A DNA stretch of 64,000 nucleotides from Orientallactaga sibirica (taxonomy: Eukaryota; Chordata; Mammalia; Rodentia; Dipodidae), in assembly GCA_036365145.1 (NCBI GenBank), contig JAEOAD010000015.1, forward strand, positions 37,525,501 through 37,589,500, in the 5' to 3' direction. Below are positions 23,440-34,236 of the stretch, one piece after another (the stretch's first letter is position 1; each line of letters starts with the position of its first letter). The position numbers and the translations under genes are program-made. The notes under the pieces were generated by a model, which saw only the letters and a list, made by a program, of their open reading frames with translations, had not been told where the DNA came from and did not search any database.

Positions 23440-23720
23440 CCTGAACCAGGAAGATGGCTTCCTGGATAAAATGGAGCATGAGCAGAGCAATATGTGCCTA
23501 TAATCTCAGTGCTGGGAGATAGAAAGAAGAGGATGTCTAGGGCTTGATGGCCAGACAGCCTAGCCAAATTGGTAAGCACTGGGTTCAGTGAGAAACCTTG
23601 TCTCAAAAAAGAAAGGTGTACATCAAGTGAAGAATACACTCAGCTTTGACTTCTGGAGTCCACATGTGCATGCATACACTTGCACCTACACACACACATG
23701 CATATACATAGAAAGAAAAG
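23440..23720 (+). repeat. B4-like SINE, diverged
   Basis: 'gaagatggcttcctggataa', B1-like 'cctataatctcagtgctggg' / 'aaccttgtctcaaaaaagaa', then a CA-rich right end 'acacttgcacctacacacac'. Same layout as the copy at 19409. Confidence 0.55.
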
Positions 23721-24888
23721 GTACACAAAACATAATTGGGACTGGAAAATGCCAATGACAGTGGAATATAGCGGTTATCTAAGATATTCATTAGTTTTCA
23801 TAGGCTGTTGCTAAATCTAGTATAGTATAATCTTGCTTGAGTTACAATAAAGCTTAAAGATATCCAACAATTGGAGAGAGTCTGCAGGGTATCATACAAA
23901 TTGATTTTGAAAAGTCATTGAGATGTCCTAAGTTCCAAGTCACAGATAAAGAAAATTAAGCCTTAAGATCTGTCAAGATATTGAAAGAGTGCTTTCAGGT
24001 ACCTGCAAAAAAAAAAAAAAAAAAAAATGAAATGCTACCTGAGTAGATGACATGGTAATGAGTGACAAGTCATAAATACTACTCACAGTTTTATTTCTAA
24101 TCTAAATCACTTGGACACAAGTCATTAACTCTTTAACCAGAAGGTCCTTCCTGTATATACTAGTAGAAACATAATCACCACAGGAGAGCATAATGTTATG
24201 AAAGATGAAACCAGATCATAGACAGTTTTCCATACTTTTTAGATATACAGTATGCATTAATGTTATAAGTATTTGATGAGGAGGATAGAAAAACTTTTTA
24301 TATTTATTAAGTATCATGTTGGCCAGTTATTGGTAGATGGACATTTACTGAGCATAAAGTATATAAATAAACAACCTTATTCTAAATCTCAAGTCCTGGT
24401 AAGAAAAGTGAAAAGAAGAAAAATCTTTGAGTGAACCTCAGGTAGGGAGTCAGCTATATTTGTGTACTTGCAGGCACGTATTTCTAGAAACATGTGAATT
24501 AGCATGCTTTGTCCCAGGCGCCAGAATGCATACTACACACCTCAAAACAGCAGTGAAATACGTAGAGTACTCTAATATCATTAGCACAGCTATCCTTGAA
24601 ACTAGACAATGTCACGTTATAAAATCATATCTGAAGTACTTTTATTTGTACAAATCACCAAAGTGCATTTAAAATAATAACTTGACTTCTCATGTGACCT
24701 GACGATTGAAGGTAATGCACAGAAGAGAATGGTAGACTAGATGGACTTGGGACTGTCTGCTGGTGGCAAGAGTCATCAACATGAATTCAATTATTAAACT
24801 GATGCCTAACTTGAGTCTCCTATAAAAAAGTTAATCTAGTATAAGTCTTCATTTGAGAGCTTCTGAGTGCCATCAAAAAATATGTTTG
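23721..24888. other. Unannotated stretch
   Basis: Contains a pure poly-A of about 22 nt (24006-24027). No gene or named repeat. Confidence 0.5.
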
Positions 24889-24889
24889 G

Positions 24890-25162
24890 GGGCTGGAGAT
24901 ATGGCTTAATGGTTAAGGTGCCTGCCTCCTAAGCCTAAAGAACGTTGGTTCCAATCTCCAGCAGTTCCAATCTCCAGGTCCCACCTTTAGCCAGGTGCAA
25001 AGTGATGGAAGGGTGCAATGCTGCACTTGACCACAAAGGGGTGCACGCATCTGGATTTCGTTCGCAGCGGCTGAGAGGCTGCTGGCACGCCCATCTCTAT
25101 CTGTCTTCCTCTCCCTCTCTCTCTCTGTCTCTCTCTGTGTCCGTCTCCAATATATATATATG
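24890..25162 (+). repeat. tRNA-derived SINE, duplicated-B-box subfamily
   Basis: Head 'ggggctggagatatggctta' with 'cctgcctcctaagcctaaag'. The B-box region occurs twice in tandem as 'ggttccaatctccagca' then 'gttccaatctccagg'. The body is longer than usual ('gtgatggaagggtgcaatgc') and ends in a CT-rich run and (TA)n. The same variant occurs at 52301-52580. Confidence 0.9.
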
Positions 25163-25166
25163 TTTG

Positions 25167-25344
25167 TGCTGGAAAGATGGGTTAATGGTTAAGGCACTTG
25201 CCTGCAAAGCATAAGGACCCAGGTTCGATCCCTAGTACCTATGTAAGCCAAATGCACAAGGTGGTGCATGCATCAGGAGTTCATTTGCAGTGGCAAATTC
25301 TCCCCTATCTGATTCTTTCTTTCTCTCTCTCTCTCTCCCTCTTA

Positions 25345-25383
<39 letters not shown>

Positions 25384-25386
25384 ATA
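25167..25386 (+). repeat. tRNA-derived SINE
   Basis: A standard-subfamily copy directly abutting the previous one: 'ggttaaggcacttgcctgca', 'acccaggttcgatccctag', CT-rich run and a pure (AAAT)n of about 14 units (25345-25384). Arranged head-to-tail with its neighbour. Confidence 0.92.
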
Positions 25387-26103
25387 TTTTTAAATGTCTT
25401 AACTTCCTGTCCTCCCCCAAACTCTCCTCAATGTGCAGACACTAAGTCCTATAGTATACATGGGGAAAGCTGAAATGACGTTACCAGAATAAAAGGTAAC
25501 ATAATTATGTGCTCCCATACTAAATTCAGCAGCAAAAGAAAATTCTGATCGCTTAGGAAACTGGTCTGGACCTAGGTCACAAAAATGTAACAAGTAGAAA
25601 CTCCTTAGCAAAGTTCAAGTTTTCAAGACCATCTTTGAAACAATTCCGCCTCAAGATCTCAGATTCTGTTTTGTGGAGTTGATTGGCATAGTGGGAAGAG
25701 TGATGGACTATTCAAACACAGATTTATAATGTACTTTCTGTCCCTGAACTTGATGCATCCTCAGCCAAGTACTTTTCACTCATAATCTAGCACAGAAAAC
25801 ATATACAAGCCATGTTTAAGTGTTGAGATATATTTCATTGTTGAAATATAGATGAGGGATTAATGAACTAGCATCACTTGGTCTTAGTCAGCCAGGATAA
25901 AATGAAACTAACTGTTTTCCCTAAGGAAAACATCCATCCTCATGTGATCTTTTAACTAATCAGATCATAATAAACTATTAAAGCACTTTCATATTGGCAT
26001 GTCAGATGATCCTCTACAAGTGAGCGGGGCTGATAGGATGGACAGAGCTATGTCTGTTACAGATGAAGAAAGTGAGGCTCACCAGACATTTAGTGACTGG
26101 TTG
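25387..26103. other. Unannotated stretch
   Basis: No gene. A weak MIR-like phrase 'acagatgaagaaagtgaggc' occurs at about 26060. Confidence 0.45.
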
Positions 26104-26194
26104 TAAATACCACTCAGGAAGCTGAGGCAGGAGGACTCTCATGAGTTTGAGGTCAGTTTGAGATTTATGGCAAGACCCTGTCTCAAAAACAAAA

Positions 26195-26238
<44 letters not shown>
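26104..26238 (+). repeat. B1 right half plus (AAAT)n
   Basis: 'actcaggaagctgaggcagg', 'gtttgaggtcagtttgagat', 'accctgtctcaaaaacaaaa', then about 11 AAAT units. The left half of the B1 is missing. Confidence 0.7.
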
Positions 26239-26696
26239 ATAAAGAAAGAAAGACAGAAAGTAAGGTACACACTTATAAAGTAACATCTATCAATCATATT
26301 AAAACCCTGTCTCTCATATGAATTGCTTCAGACTCCTGATAGTGTTTAACATGATACTTAGCACTCAGTGGAATTGAGTGTCATGTCTTTTACAAAGGCC
26401 TATTAAGGCTAATTCATTAATTTTAAATTCATCATAAATGAGGAATCATAGTAGGGTTAAACTTCTTGTTAAGTAGCAGGGGGAGGTTAATAGCTGGTAT
26501 TTGGAAATAACACCTGGGACTTAGTGGAGAAATTCAGTCATGACCAAGATAGGTGGGAACTCAGGAGCCCAGATGCAAATTAATGACAGCTGGAAAAAAA
26601 CTATGACTCTAGACCAAGCCTACATTTCCCAATTTCCCATGGAGCTCCTCAGGCTAGACATGACAGTTAGGATAAGGCACAAGAATTACATAAGAG

Positions 26697-26900
26697 TGGC
26701 TGGAGAGATGGCTTAGTCATTAAGACACTTGCCTACAAACCCAAAGGACTCAGGTTCAATTACCCAGGACCCACATAAGCCAGATACAAAAGGTGGTGCA
26801 TGCGTCTAGAGTTCATTTCCAGTAGCCAGAGGCGCACCCACTCTGTCCCTTTCCCCCACCCTGCTTCTTTCAAATAAAAATAAAAATACTTTTTAAAAAA
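26697..26900 (+). repeat. tRNA-derived SINE
   Basis: 'ctggagagatggcttagtca', 'caattacccaggacccacat', a shortened CT-rich run and AAAT/A tail. Flanks share 'aagaattaca' (about 26683 and 26900). Confidence 0.9.
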
Positions 26901-27214
26901 GAATTACAAATGACATTATGATATGTCTGAAGAGGACAAATGACAGAAAAAGTAACTGTATTTAACAGGGTGGAATGAAAGGAACAAAAGCTTTGGAGCC
27001 TGACATATTTGGGATAGAAACCCAATTCATAAACTGTGACGTTGGACAACTCACGCTCTACCTCTGAACTTCAAGTTCTTCATCAGCATCATGAAGTAAT
27101 ATAAATATAATATTCTCTATTTTAAAAGTCTGAAAGAAATATCAAGCATAATACTTTGTTTAAATGTGATGTACATTAATGGTATCTGCCAGTAAAATAG
27201 TATCATGTATATAT
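26901..27214. other. Possible MIR remnant, otherwise unannotated
   Basis: 'tttggagcctgacatatttg' followed by 'gttggacaactcacgctcta' and 'caagttcttcatcagcatca' is compatible with a plus-strand MIR (26990-27180), weakly. Confidence 0.4.
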
Positions 27215-27890
27215 ATTTTAATTATTATTTTTTATTGACAACTTCTATACTTACATACAAAAAACACATATTTCCCTCCCCCCATTCCACTTTAGAACTC
27301 CAATCTCCATCATATCCCCTCCCTCTCTCCATTAGTCTCTCTTTTAATTTGATGTCATCATCTTTATCTTCTATTTTGAGGGTCTTGCGGAGGTATTGCT
27401 AGGCACTGCAAGGTCATGGATATAGAGGCCAATTTCTGTCTGGGCAGTTGCATTGTAAGAAGTCATACCCTTCCTTTGGCTCTTCCATTCTATCCACCCC
27501 CTCTTCCACAATGGTCCCTGAGCCTTGGAGGGTGTGACAGAGGTGTTTCAGTGCTGGGCACTCTTCCATCCCTTCTTAGCACTATGTTGCCTTTTGGGTC
27601 ATCCCAGTGCATGTATATAACAATAATTTCCAATGAAAAGTTCTTCCTGGTCCTGCTTACAGAATTCAACAGCCTCCAAGTCTCTAAAGAGCAAGAACTA
27701 GTCTCATTCTGCAATTCAGTTTTACAGGAAGAGAGACCATGTCTCATTTTGCCTTGGTCACTACTAGAGGGGTAGTAACTAGAACAGTCACTGGAGCTGA
27801 GTGGCCTGGAGTCCATACCTCCACACCCAGTCTAAGATCTGAAACAGAATACATGCTCAGTCAATGTCTGTGGATTAGTGACTCAATGCA
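27215..27890 (-). repeat. L1 3'UTR-like block A
   Basis: C/T-rich block that starts with a T-rich 'tttttattgac' and holds 'tttgatgtcatcatcttt', 'ccttcctttggctcttccat' and 'cacaatggtccctgagcctt'. Nearly all of these phrases recur in block B just downstream and some at 54.7-55.9 kb. It looks like the reverse complement of a LINE-1 3' UTR ending in poly(A). Confidence 0.5.
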
Positions 27891-27894
27891 TTCT

Positions 27895-28560
27895 TTTTTT
27901 CTTTTAAACTTTTTATTGACATAATCCCCTCCCACTACCCTCTTTTCCCCTCTCCAAAGCCCTCCCTCCATTGAATTACTTCATTCCAATTAGTTTCCCT
28001 TCTATTTTGATGTCATCATTTTTTTTTTCCTTCTATTATACAGGTCTTGTGTAGGTAGTGTCAGCCACTATGAGGTCATGAATACCACAGCCACTTTGTA
28101 TCTGAAAGACAGTATTGAACACATCTTTCCCTTCCTTTGGCTCTTCCATTCTTTTGGCTACCTCTTCCAGTGTGATAGAGATGTCTCAGTGCTGAACACA
28201 CCACTGTCACTTCCTAGCACTATGGTGAGTTTTGAATCACCCCATTTGTCACCATCATCTCAAAAGTAAAGCTTCTGTACCTGTAAGGCTTGCAGAGTCC
28301 ACTGCTGCTTAAGAAAGTTGATGACTTCTCTCCCCCAAAAGGCTCTTTGAAGCTTCCTGACAGCTAGTTAATAGGGAGGAGACTTCCTGCTTGATTCCTC
28401 AGTGATGTGCAGCCCCTGCATGTGAAGTCTTTAGAAATTAGGTCTTACCATCTAGTTATGGTGGGCAAACAAGAGCCTTGGCAATACCTTTAATGTTTGG
28501 GGGACATCAGGGACCTCATGGCCAACAACTCCCTGAAAGGTATCCCACCCTTAGAACTAA
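27895..28560 (-). repeat. L1 3'UTR-like block B
   Basis: A second copy in the same orientation: 'ctttttattgacataatccc', 'ttttgatgtcatcatttttt', 'cccttcctttggctcttcca'. Two 3' ends side by side imply two independent insertions, or a tandem duplication, of the same repeat. Confidence 0.5.
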
Positions 28561-28799
28561 AATAAAATACAAATCCTAAATGAAACACAAAGCTTTGCAT
28601 TCATTCCTATTACATTTTTATCTTTTTGGATGAAATGGCCCTGCTGCTAACATAGGTAAAGTTCTGCTTAGGATAATTAGAAAATGAACAATAGCAAATG
28701 AGTAAGTATTGATTACAAATAATGTCAAATCTTCACAGTTCTATCACATGAAGTCAAATCTCAAATACAAGAGCTAGAAATATCTTTAAAGACATCCAG
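28561..28799. other. Unannotated stretch
   Basis: Nothing recognised. Confidence 0.5.
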
Positions 28800-28910
28800 C
28801 AGGAGGCTGAGATAGGGGAATTACCATGAGTTCAAGGCCATCTTGGGCTAGAGTAAGATTCTGCCTCAAACAAAACAAAACAAAACAACAACAACAACAA
28901 AAATAATAAT
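28800..28910 (+). repeat. B1 right half
   Basis: 'ggaggctgagataggggaat', 'agttcaaggccatcttgggc', then an (AAAAC)n/(AAC)n/(AAT)n tail. Confidence 0.7.
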
Positions 28911-29485
28911 CTGAAGTTATCCCATGAATGCAAAAAAAATGAGGAAGGAGTCTATTATAATCTAATGAGAAATAATAGTAACTTGTACAGTAGAATTAGA
29001 ATGGATGTAGTGAGAGTCAGGAGGTAATAGAGATTTTAAAAATGGAAAAAATAGAAGTTTATTATATATTGCACATATATAATATGTGGGTGGATTAAAG
29101 ATGTTAGTGGCATTCTTCTGTGTTTTCTTCTTTATTTTTCTCCTCCATTGGAACTGTCTTCTTTTTAAATAGCAGCCCTATCTAATTTGTTCCCAATGCC
29201 TCACATTAGGCCTAAAACATATTTGGTGAAAATTTGCTAAAAGAACAATCAATCATTGCCCAGCAGGCAAGGAGCAGAAGTAACACTATTCCAATATCAG
29301 TATTAGCAGAGAAAGACTAACGGGTCTGTAGTTACTGGGCTGCAGTTTATGTAAGGGGCTGGCAGGAACGAGAGCACTAGGTAGACTATTAAGGCAAAAG
29401 CTAAAGTCTGAGAAAAGGCCAGACTTTGACTATAAAGTGCTATCTCTGTCTTAGGAAGAGGACAGATAAAATAAATATGAGGGCT
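28911..29485. other. Unannotated stretch
   Basis: AT-rich, nothing recognised. Confidence 0.5.
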
Positions 29486-29651
29486 TTTTTTTTTTTTTTC
29501 ATTTTTCGGTTTTTCAAGGTAGGGTCTCACTCTAGCCCATACTGACCTGGAATTCGCTATGTAATCTCAGGGTGGCCTCAAACTCATGGCAATCCTCCTA
29601 CCTTTTCCTTCCGAATGCTGGGGTTAAAGGCGTGCACCGCCACACCTGCCT
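29486..29651 (-). repeat. B1-type SINE
   Basis: Poly-T lead, 'caaggtagggtctcactcta', 'cctggaattcgctatgtaat', 'gctggggttaaaggcgtgca' and end 'ccgccacacctgcct'. Nearly full-length. Confidence 0.93.
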
Positions 29652-29699
29652 TAAATGTGAGGTTTGATGGAGACAATCAAAAATCATTGAGTTCAACTC

Positions 29700-29915
29700 T
29701 AGGCCAGATTACATGGTTTCTTAACCCAGCTCTGACTCCACTACCTGTGTAACCTTCTTTTGAGCAATTACTGAACATATTAAAATCTTAGTTCTTTATC
29801 TATACATAGAGATAATAATAGTAAAAATCTCATACAGAGATAATGAGTATTAAATGATATAATATATATAAAACACTTGTCAATGAGTAGTACCTTGTCT
29901 TAATCCTTAACAGAG
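29700..29915 (+). repeat. MIR
   Basis: The order 'acccagctctgactccacta', 'tgtgtaaccttcttttgagc', 'agttctttatctatacatag', 'gataataatagtaaaaatct' and 'attaaatgatataatatata' is the MIR core in sense orientation. One of the clearest ancient SINEs in the window. Confidence 0.65.
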
Positions 29916-29939
29916 ATTAACTACCAACAAATATATAAA

Positions 29940-30055
29940 GTCTAGGTAACTCATAACTATTCAACAACTATTGTATAGTAGGTTCTTTACAATCATTTTA
30001 CAGATAGGTGTATTGAGGCTCAAAGAGAATAATTTGCTGTCAGTAAGTAAAAACT
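29940..30055 (-). repeat. MIR fragment
   Basis: 'caatcattttacagataggt' and 'attgaggctcaaagagaata' match the MIR core read on the minus strand. Confidence 0.5.
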
Positions 30056-30059
30056 TTCA

Positions 30060-30268
30060 GGGCTGGAGAGATGGCTTAGCAGTTAAGGCACTTGCCTGCA
30101 AAGCCTAAGGACCCAGAGTTCAATTCGCCAGTACCTATGTAAGCCAGATGCACAAGGTGGCACATGTGTCTGGAATTCATTTGCAGTGGGTGGAGGCCCT
30201 GGTGTGCCCATTCTCCTTTCTCTCTTTCAAATAAATAAATAAAAATAAAAATAAATATTTTTAAAAAT
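30060..30268 (+). repeat. tRNA-derived SINE
   Basis: Complete copy: 'gggctggagagatggcttag', 'agttaaggcacttgcctgca', 'taagccagatgcacaaggtg', CT-rich run, (AAAT)n tail. Close to the apparent consensus of the window. Confidence 0.93.
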
Positions 30269-32791
30269 TTCAAAGCTGTGTCTGTACAAACTTCAAGGAC
30301 ATGCTATGTAGCTAAATTTACTGAATTGGCACCAAGAAGTCCTGGCCTTGATGTATCCAATACTGAAATTACTGACCCAGAAGATGAGGATAAAGTGACC
30401 AAGTGAAGTCAGAGGTTTCAGAAAAAGAGGATAGTCTCAGGGACCCAATCAGAACCTGCTGCCCACACAATGGCAACCAATACCCAGTCTACAACCAAGA
30501 GCAGTATGAGCCATATACATGGGATGTGTACTTCATAATTCATTCTGGGAAATGGATAATTATAGGAAGTTGTCAGATTCAATAGGCAAATGCTGGGGAA
30601 ATAAAAACAACAAATTATGTGAGAGCTGATATTTGTTCAGGCAGACATCTGTCTTCTGTTAGAAGATTTAGGGGTGTTTTTCAACACAAGATTTTAAATA
30701 TGGTTTGGAAAAATTCTTCCCTCAACATGATCTGCACAGTAGAGCCAAATTCTTGTTTTAGATGGATCTTCTCACATATGGTGGGTTTGTCCCCACAGCC
30801 ATCAGGAGAAAGGTGATCAAGAGATACTTAGGATGACAGCTTTCGTCCCAGTCATACAAAGCTGTCTTCCTCCTCAGATGCACCTTCTGCTTCTACAAGG
30901 CCAGAATCTGCACCATTTCCATGTGTGCCCAACTTATTACCACCTTGGCAGCTGTCTTGTACATTCTGTTCTTATGAATAGCCTCTTCTGTTTCCTTTTC
31001 AAATTTAACCCTTAAATACTAGATCTTTAGAATATCTTCCTCCAATGCTCCACCCCATGCTACTCCAGAGATCAACCCCAACACAGACTCCAACAATACT
31101 TGGCACCTGTCAGGCTATCTAGAACTTGTTTATCTACTGCAACTTAGGAATGGAAGGAAAAAATAGTATATTTAGTCATAGGACTGAATCCTTAACCATA
31201 TGTATGCTGCTGCTTGGATGTGGAAACTTAAGGGAGGAGAGTCCAAATATCTCTGTGAATCTGTTATCTCATCAGTAAAATGAAATACAAATGCTTAGTA
31301 GGAACATTATTGCATGGATTCAATGAGATAATGCATTTAAAGCAACACTCGAGATCCACTTTTCAGGTTCAGTTCATTGCTGGCTATTCAACCCATGCAA
31401 GTGTACCTGATCTTCTTGTGAGAAAAGATTATGCACTCATCTTCCTTTCTTAGAAAAACATCTCCTTAGCTGTATCCATATCTGTATATTCGCACATGAT
31501 AAATTTAGACTTTCAAGTTTCAGTTGAAGGTGATTTCTATGGGTGCTGGGGAGAGGCTTACACAGAATTAAAAAATATCAGAAGATAGGAGAGTAACAGA
31601 AAATACTCAATATGACTTCCCTTGGAGGCATTTAGAAATTTAAATTTCAAAGTACATGGTAGCCGTAGATCTTAGCAGCAGTCCTTGGTGCTTACTAGCA
31701 AGTGGCTCCTAGTGGCTGAGACACAGCCTTCTCCAGTAAAAACGAGTTTGAGGTAAAGTGAGTCCCAAGGATTCCTTATCACTTTGTTGCTACGATAAAA
31801 CTATACATTCAAAACCCCATTATGCATAAGCTAGGATTTAGTTTAAGGTATCTTGTTACTTTGTACTTACCACAATATGAGTGTAAAGTACTCTGTCCTA
31901 ACTAAGCTGCATCAATTTTTAATGGAAAGAGTCATAACCTGGAGCCAGATAGACCTGTTCTGCCACTGAATCACAATCCGGTTAGTTTTAATCACACAAT
32001 CTTATTGAATATTGGTTTCCTCATCTGTTTGGAGCTACAAATAATATGCCTTGTCCAGCAAATTGATTGGAAGTTTGATATGAAATAGTGGATGTGAAAG
32101 TGATTTTTAAACTGTGAAGCATTAGAAAGATTATTTTTACTCATTGTATCTCATCTTTATAGTAAGGCTATAAATCTCATTGCGTACAAGCTGTTTGATA
32201 TTAATTGTTTGATCCTTGTCTTATAGGAACATTAAAAAAAGGACCATTATTTGAGCTGCCCTATATCCATCACTATATTAAGCGCCTTACATGACACACC
32301 CAATTTTATCTAGCTCTCCTAACCACTCTGTCCTTTCCCCTTTAGACCTGGCTGCCTTCCACAAAATAGCAAGTAGTCAGCAAATGCTTCCAGATTGCAA
32401 GTTCTAATCTCTGGAATGTGATTTTAGTGATTAAAAGTGATAGGAGGGGTTAATTCTGTTAATGAGTGGCAAATGGCAATGAGCAGTGAAAGAGCAGAAG
32501 ATTCACATTCTAAACATAATCCTCTCCCCTATTTTACTAAAAAGCTGATTTTTATATTTTAAGGAGGATTCTGACAACAGGTTTTCTTTTCTAATTAAAT
32601 ATTTTTAATTAATATTCCATTCAACCATAAGGATGACATAGGAAGTTATAAATACACCTATATTTCCAAAGAATTTTTGTGGATACTATAATTTGGTTAC
32701 CATATATTTATATAAAATTGACTTCTAAATGTAATTTTATAGAAATAGGGTCTGAAAAGTTCTGCCTTCTTCTAGTTCTGTGTGTGAGTCT
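30269..32791. other. Unannotated stretch with weak MIR remnants
   Basis: 31230-31345 ('gttatctcatcagtaaaatg', 'gattcaatgagataatgcat') and 31935-32110 ('ggagccagatagacctgttc', 'ggtttcctcatctgtttgga') read as plus-strand MIR remnants. Short open frames at 30403-31015 show no conserved domain. No exon was found. Confidence 0.45.
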
Positions 32792-32807
32792 TTTTTGTTG
32801 TTGTTGT

Positions 32808-32863
<56 letters not shown>

Positions 32864-33004
32864 TTTTTCGAGGTAGGGCCTTTCTCTAGCCTTGGCTAAC
32901 CTGGAATTCACTATATAGCCTCAGGCTGGCCTGGAACTCATGGTGATCCTCCTACCTCTGCCTCTTGAGTGCTGGGACTAAAGGCGTGTGCCACCATGCC
33001 CAGC
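32792..33004 (-). repeat. B1-type SINE with (GAAA)n tail
   Basis: Minus-strand B1 ('cgaggtagggcctttctcta', 'tgggactaaaggcgtgtgcc') whose A-tail has become a (TTTC)n array on the plus strand (32810-32863, about 13 units) behind a (TTG)n run. Confidence 0.93.
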
Positions 33005-33106
33005 ATGTTTGGGAGTTTTTGATGGTGATGTTAGTTGCCTGACTTATCTGATTTCCCTCTATATCTAAGCACATAATCACAGTTACTGAAGCAATTTCTC
33101 TCTCTT

Positions 33107-33336
33107 TTTTTAAAATTGTTTATTTTTATTTATTTACTTGAGAGTGACAGACAGAAAAAGAGGGAGAAAGAGAGAGAGAATGGGCACACCAAAGCCTCCA
33201 GCCACTGCAAACAAACTCCAGATACATGCGCCACCTTGTGCATCTGGCTTATGTGGGTACTGGGGAATCGAGCCTTGAACTGGGATCCTTAGGTTTCACA
33301 GGCAAGTGCTTAACCACTAAGCAATCTCTCCAGCTC
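33107..33336 (-). repeat. tRNA-derived SINE
   Basis: Full-length minus-strand copy. 'agcctccagccactgcaaac', 'ggcttatgtgggtactgggg' and head 'actaagcaatctctccagct'. Flanks share 'caatttctct' (about 33092 and 33338). Confidence 0.92.
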
Positions 33337-33469
33337 ACAATTTCTCTTTTTACTGCCCACAAATACACCATGCTTGTACAGAGATTCCCAGGAGTTCTTC
33401 CCAACTAGTCTGTCTCTTCCTGCTTGGCCTTTTAAACTCCAGTCACAAAGGGGTTCTTTTTATCTTTTT

Positions 33470-33778
33470 GCATTGTTGTGTACTGCCTGTGTATGTGTGG
33501 GGATGAATGTGTGTATATACATGCATGTGGAGGCCAGAAATCAATCAATGTTAAGTATCTTCCTCAATCATTTTCTACTGTTTGATTAATTAATTTGAGA
33601 CAGGATCTCTCATTGAACTTACTCATTCAGACAGACTATCTAGACAACATACCTTGGGTAGTCTCTGCCTCCCCAAGTGCTGTGGTTACAGGTATACATA
33701 CCACCATGCCTGATATTTTACATGGGTGATGGGTTCAAACTAAGGTAAGCACTTTGCCAACTGATCCCTCTCCATAAC
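33470..33778 (-). repeat. B4-like SINE
   Basis: TG-rich left end 'gtgtatgtgtggggatgaat', 'tggaggccagaaatcaatca', B1-like 'gagacaggatctctcattga' / 'caagtgctgtggttacaggt', and right end 'taagcactttgccaactgat'. This is the reverse of the plus-strand B4-like layout. Confidence 0.65.
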
Positions 33779-34020
33779 ACCACAAAGGCTGATTTCTAAT
33801 GCTCACATGTTTTAATTTTATTGATACACTGCAGTTTTCAAACTCTCTTGTCCTCTTGCCTTCAGCCATTATATATACTGAAAAATACCCTTTACTGTAC
33901 ATAAGGAGCTTTTCTGTTTTTCTGAGACTCAGGTCAAGCATTATCATATAAGACTTCTTGACACCCTGCTCTGTAGCCCCCAACCCATATTCCCCAATAT
34001 TGATTCCATTCTCAGTATTT

Positions 34021-34219
34021 TAAAAATATTTTTTATTTCTATTTATTTATTTGAGTGCAAGAGAAGGGGCATGCCAGGGCCTCTAGCCAAGCTGCAAAGG
34101 AAATCTAAATGCATGTGCCACCTTGTGCCCCTGACTTACGTTTGTCCTGGGAAAACAAACCTAGGTCTTTTGGCTTTGCAGGCAAGTGCCTTAACCACTG
34201 AGCCATCTCTCCATGTCAT
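34021..34219 (-). repeat. tRNA-derived SINE
   Basis: 'ggcctctagccaagctgcaa', 'ttttggctttgcaggcaagt', head 'ctgagccatctctccatg'. Target duplication 'ctcagtatttt' near 34011-34021 and 34225-34235. Confidence 0.88.
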
Positions 34220-34236
34220 CATCTCAGTATTTTAAT

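Noticed and set aside
32679..32911. Lysine/glutamate-rich and serine/phenylalanine-rich frames
   Set aside because: Same cause: the (TTTC)n tail of a B1 element.
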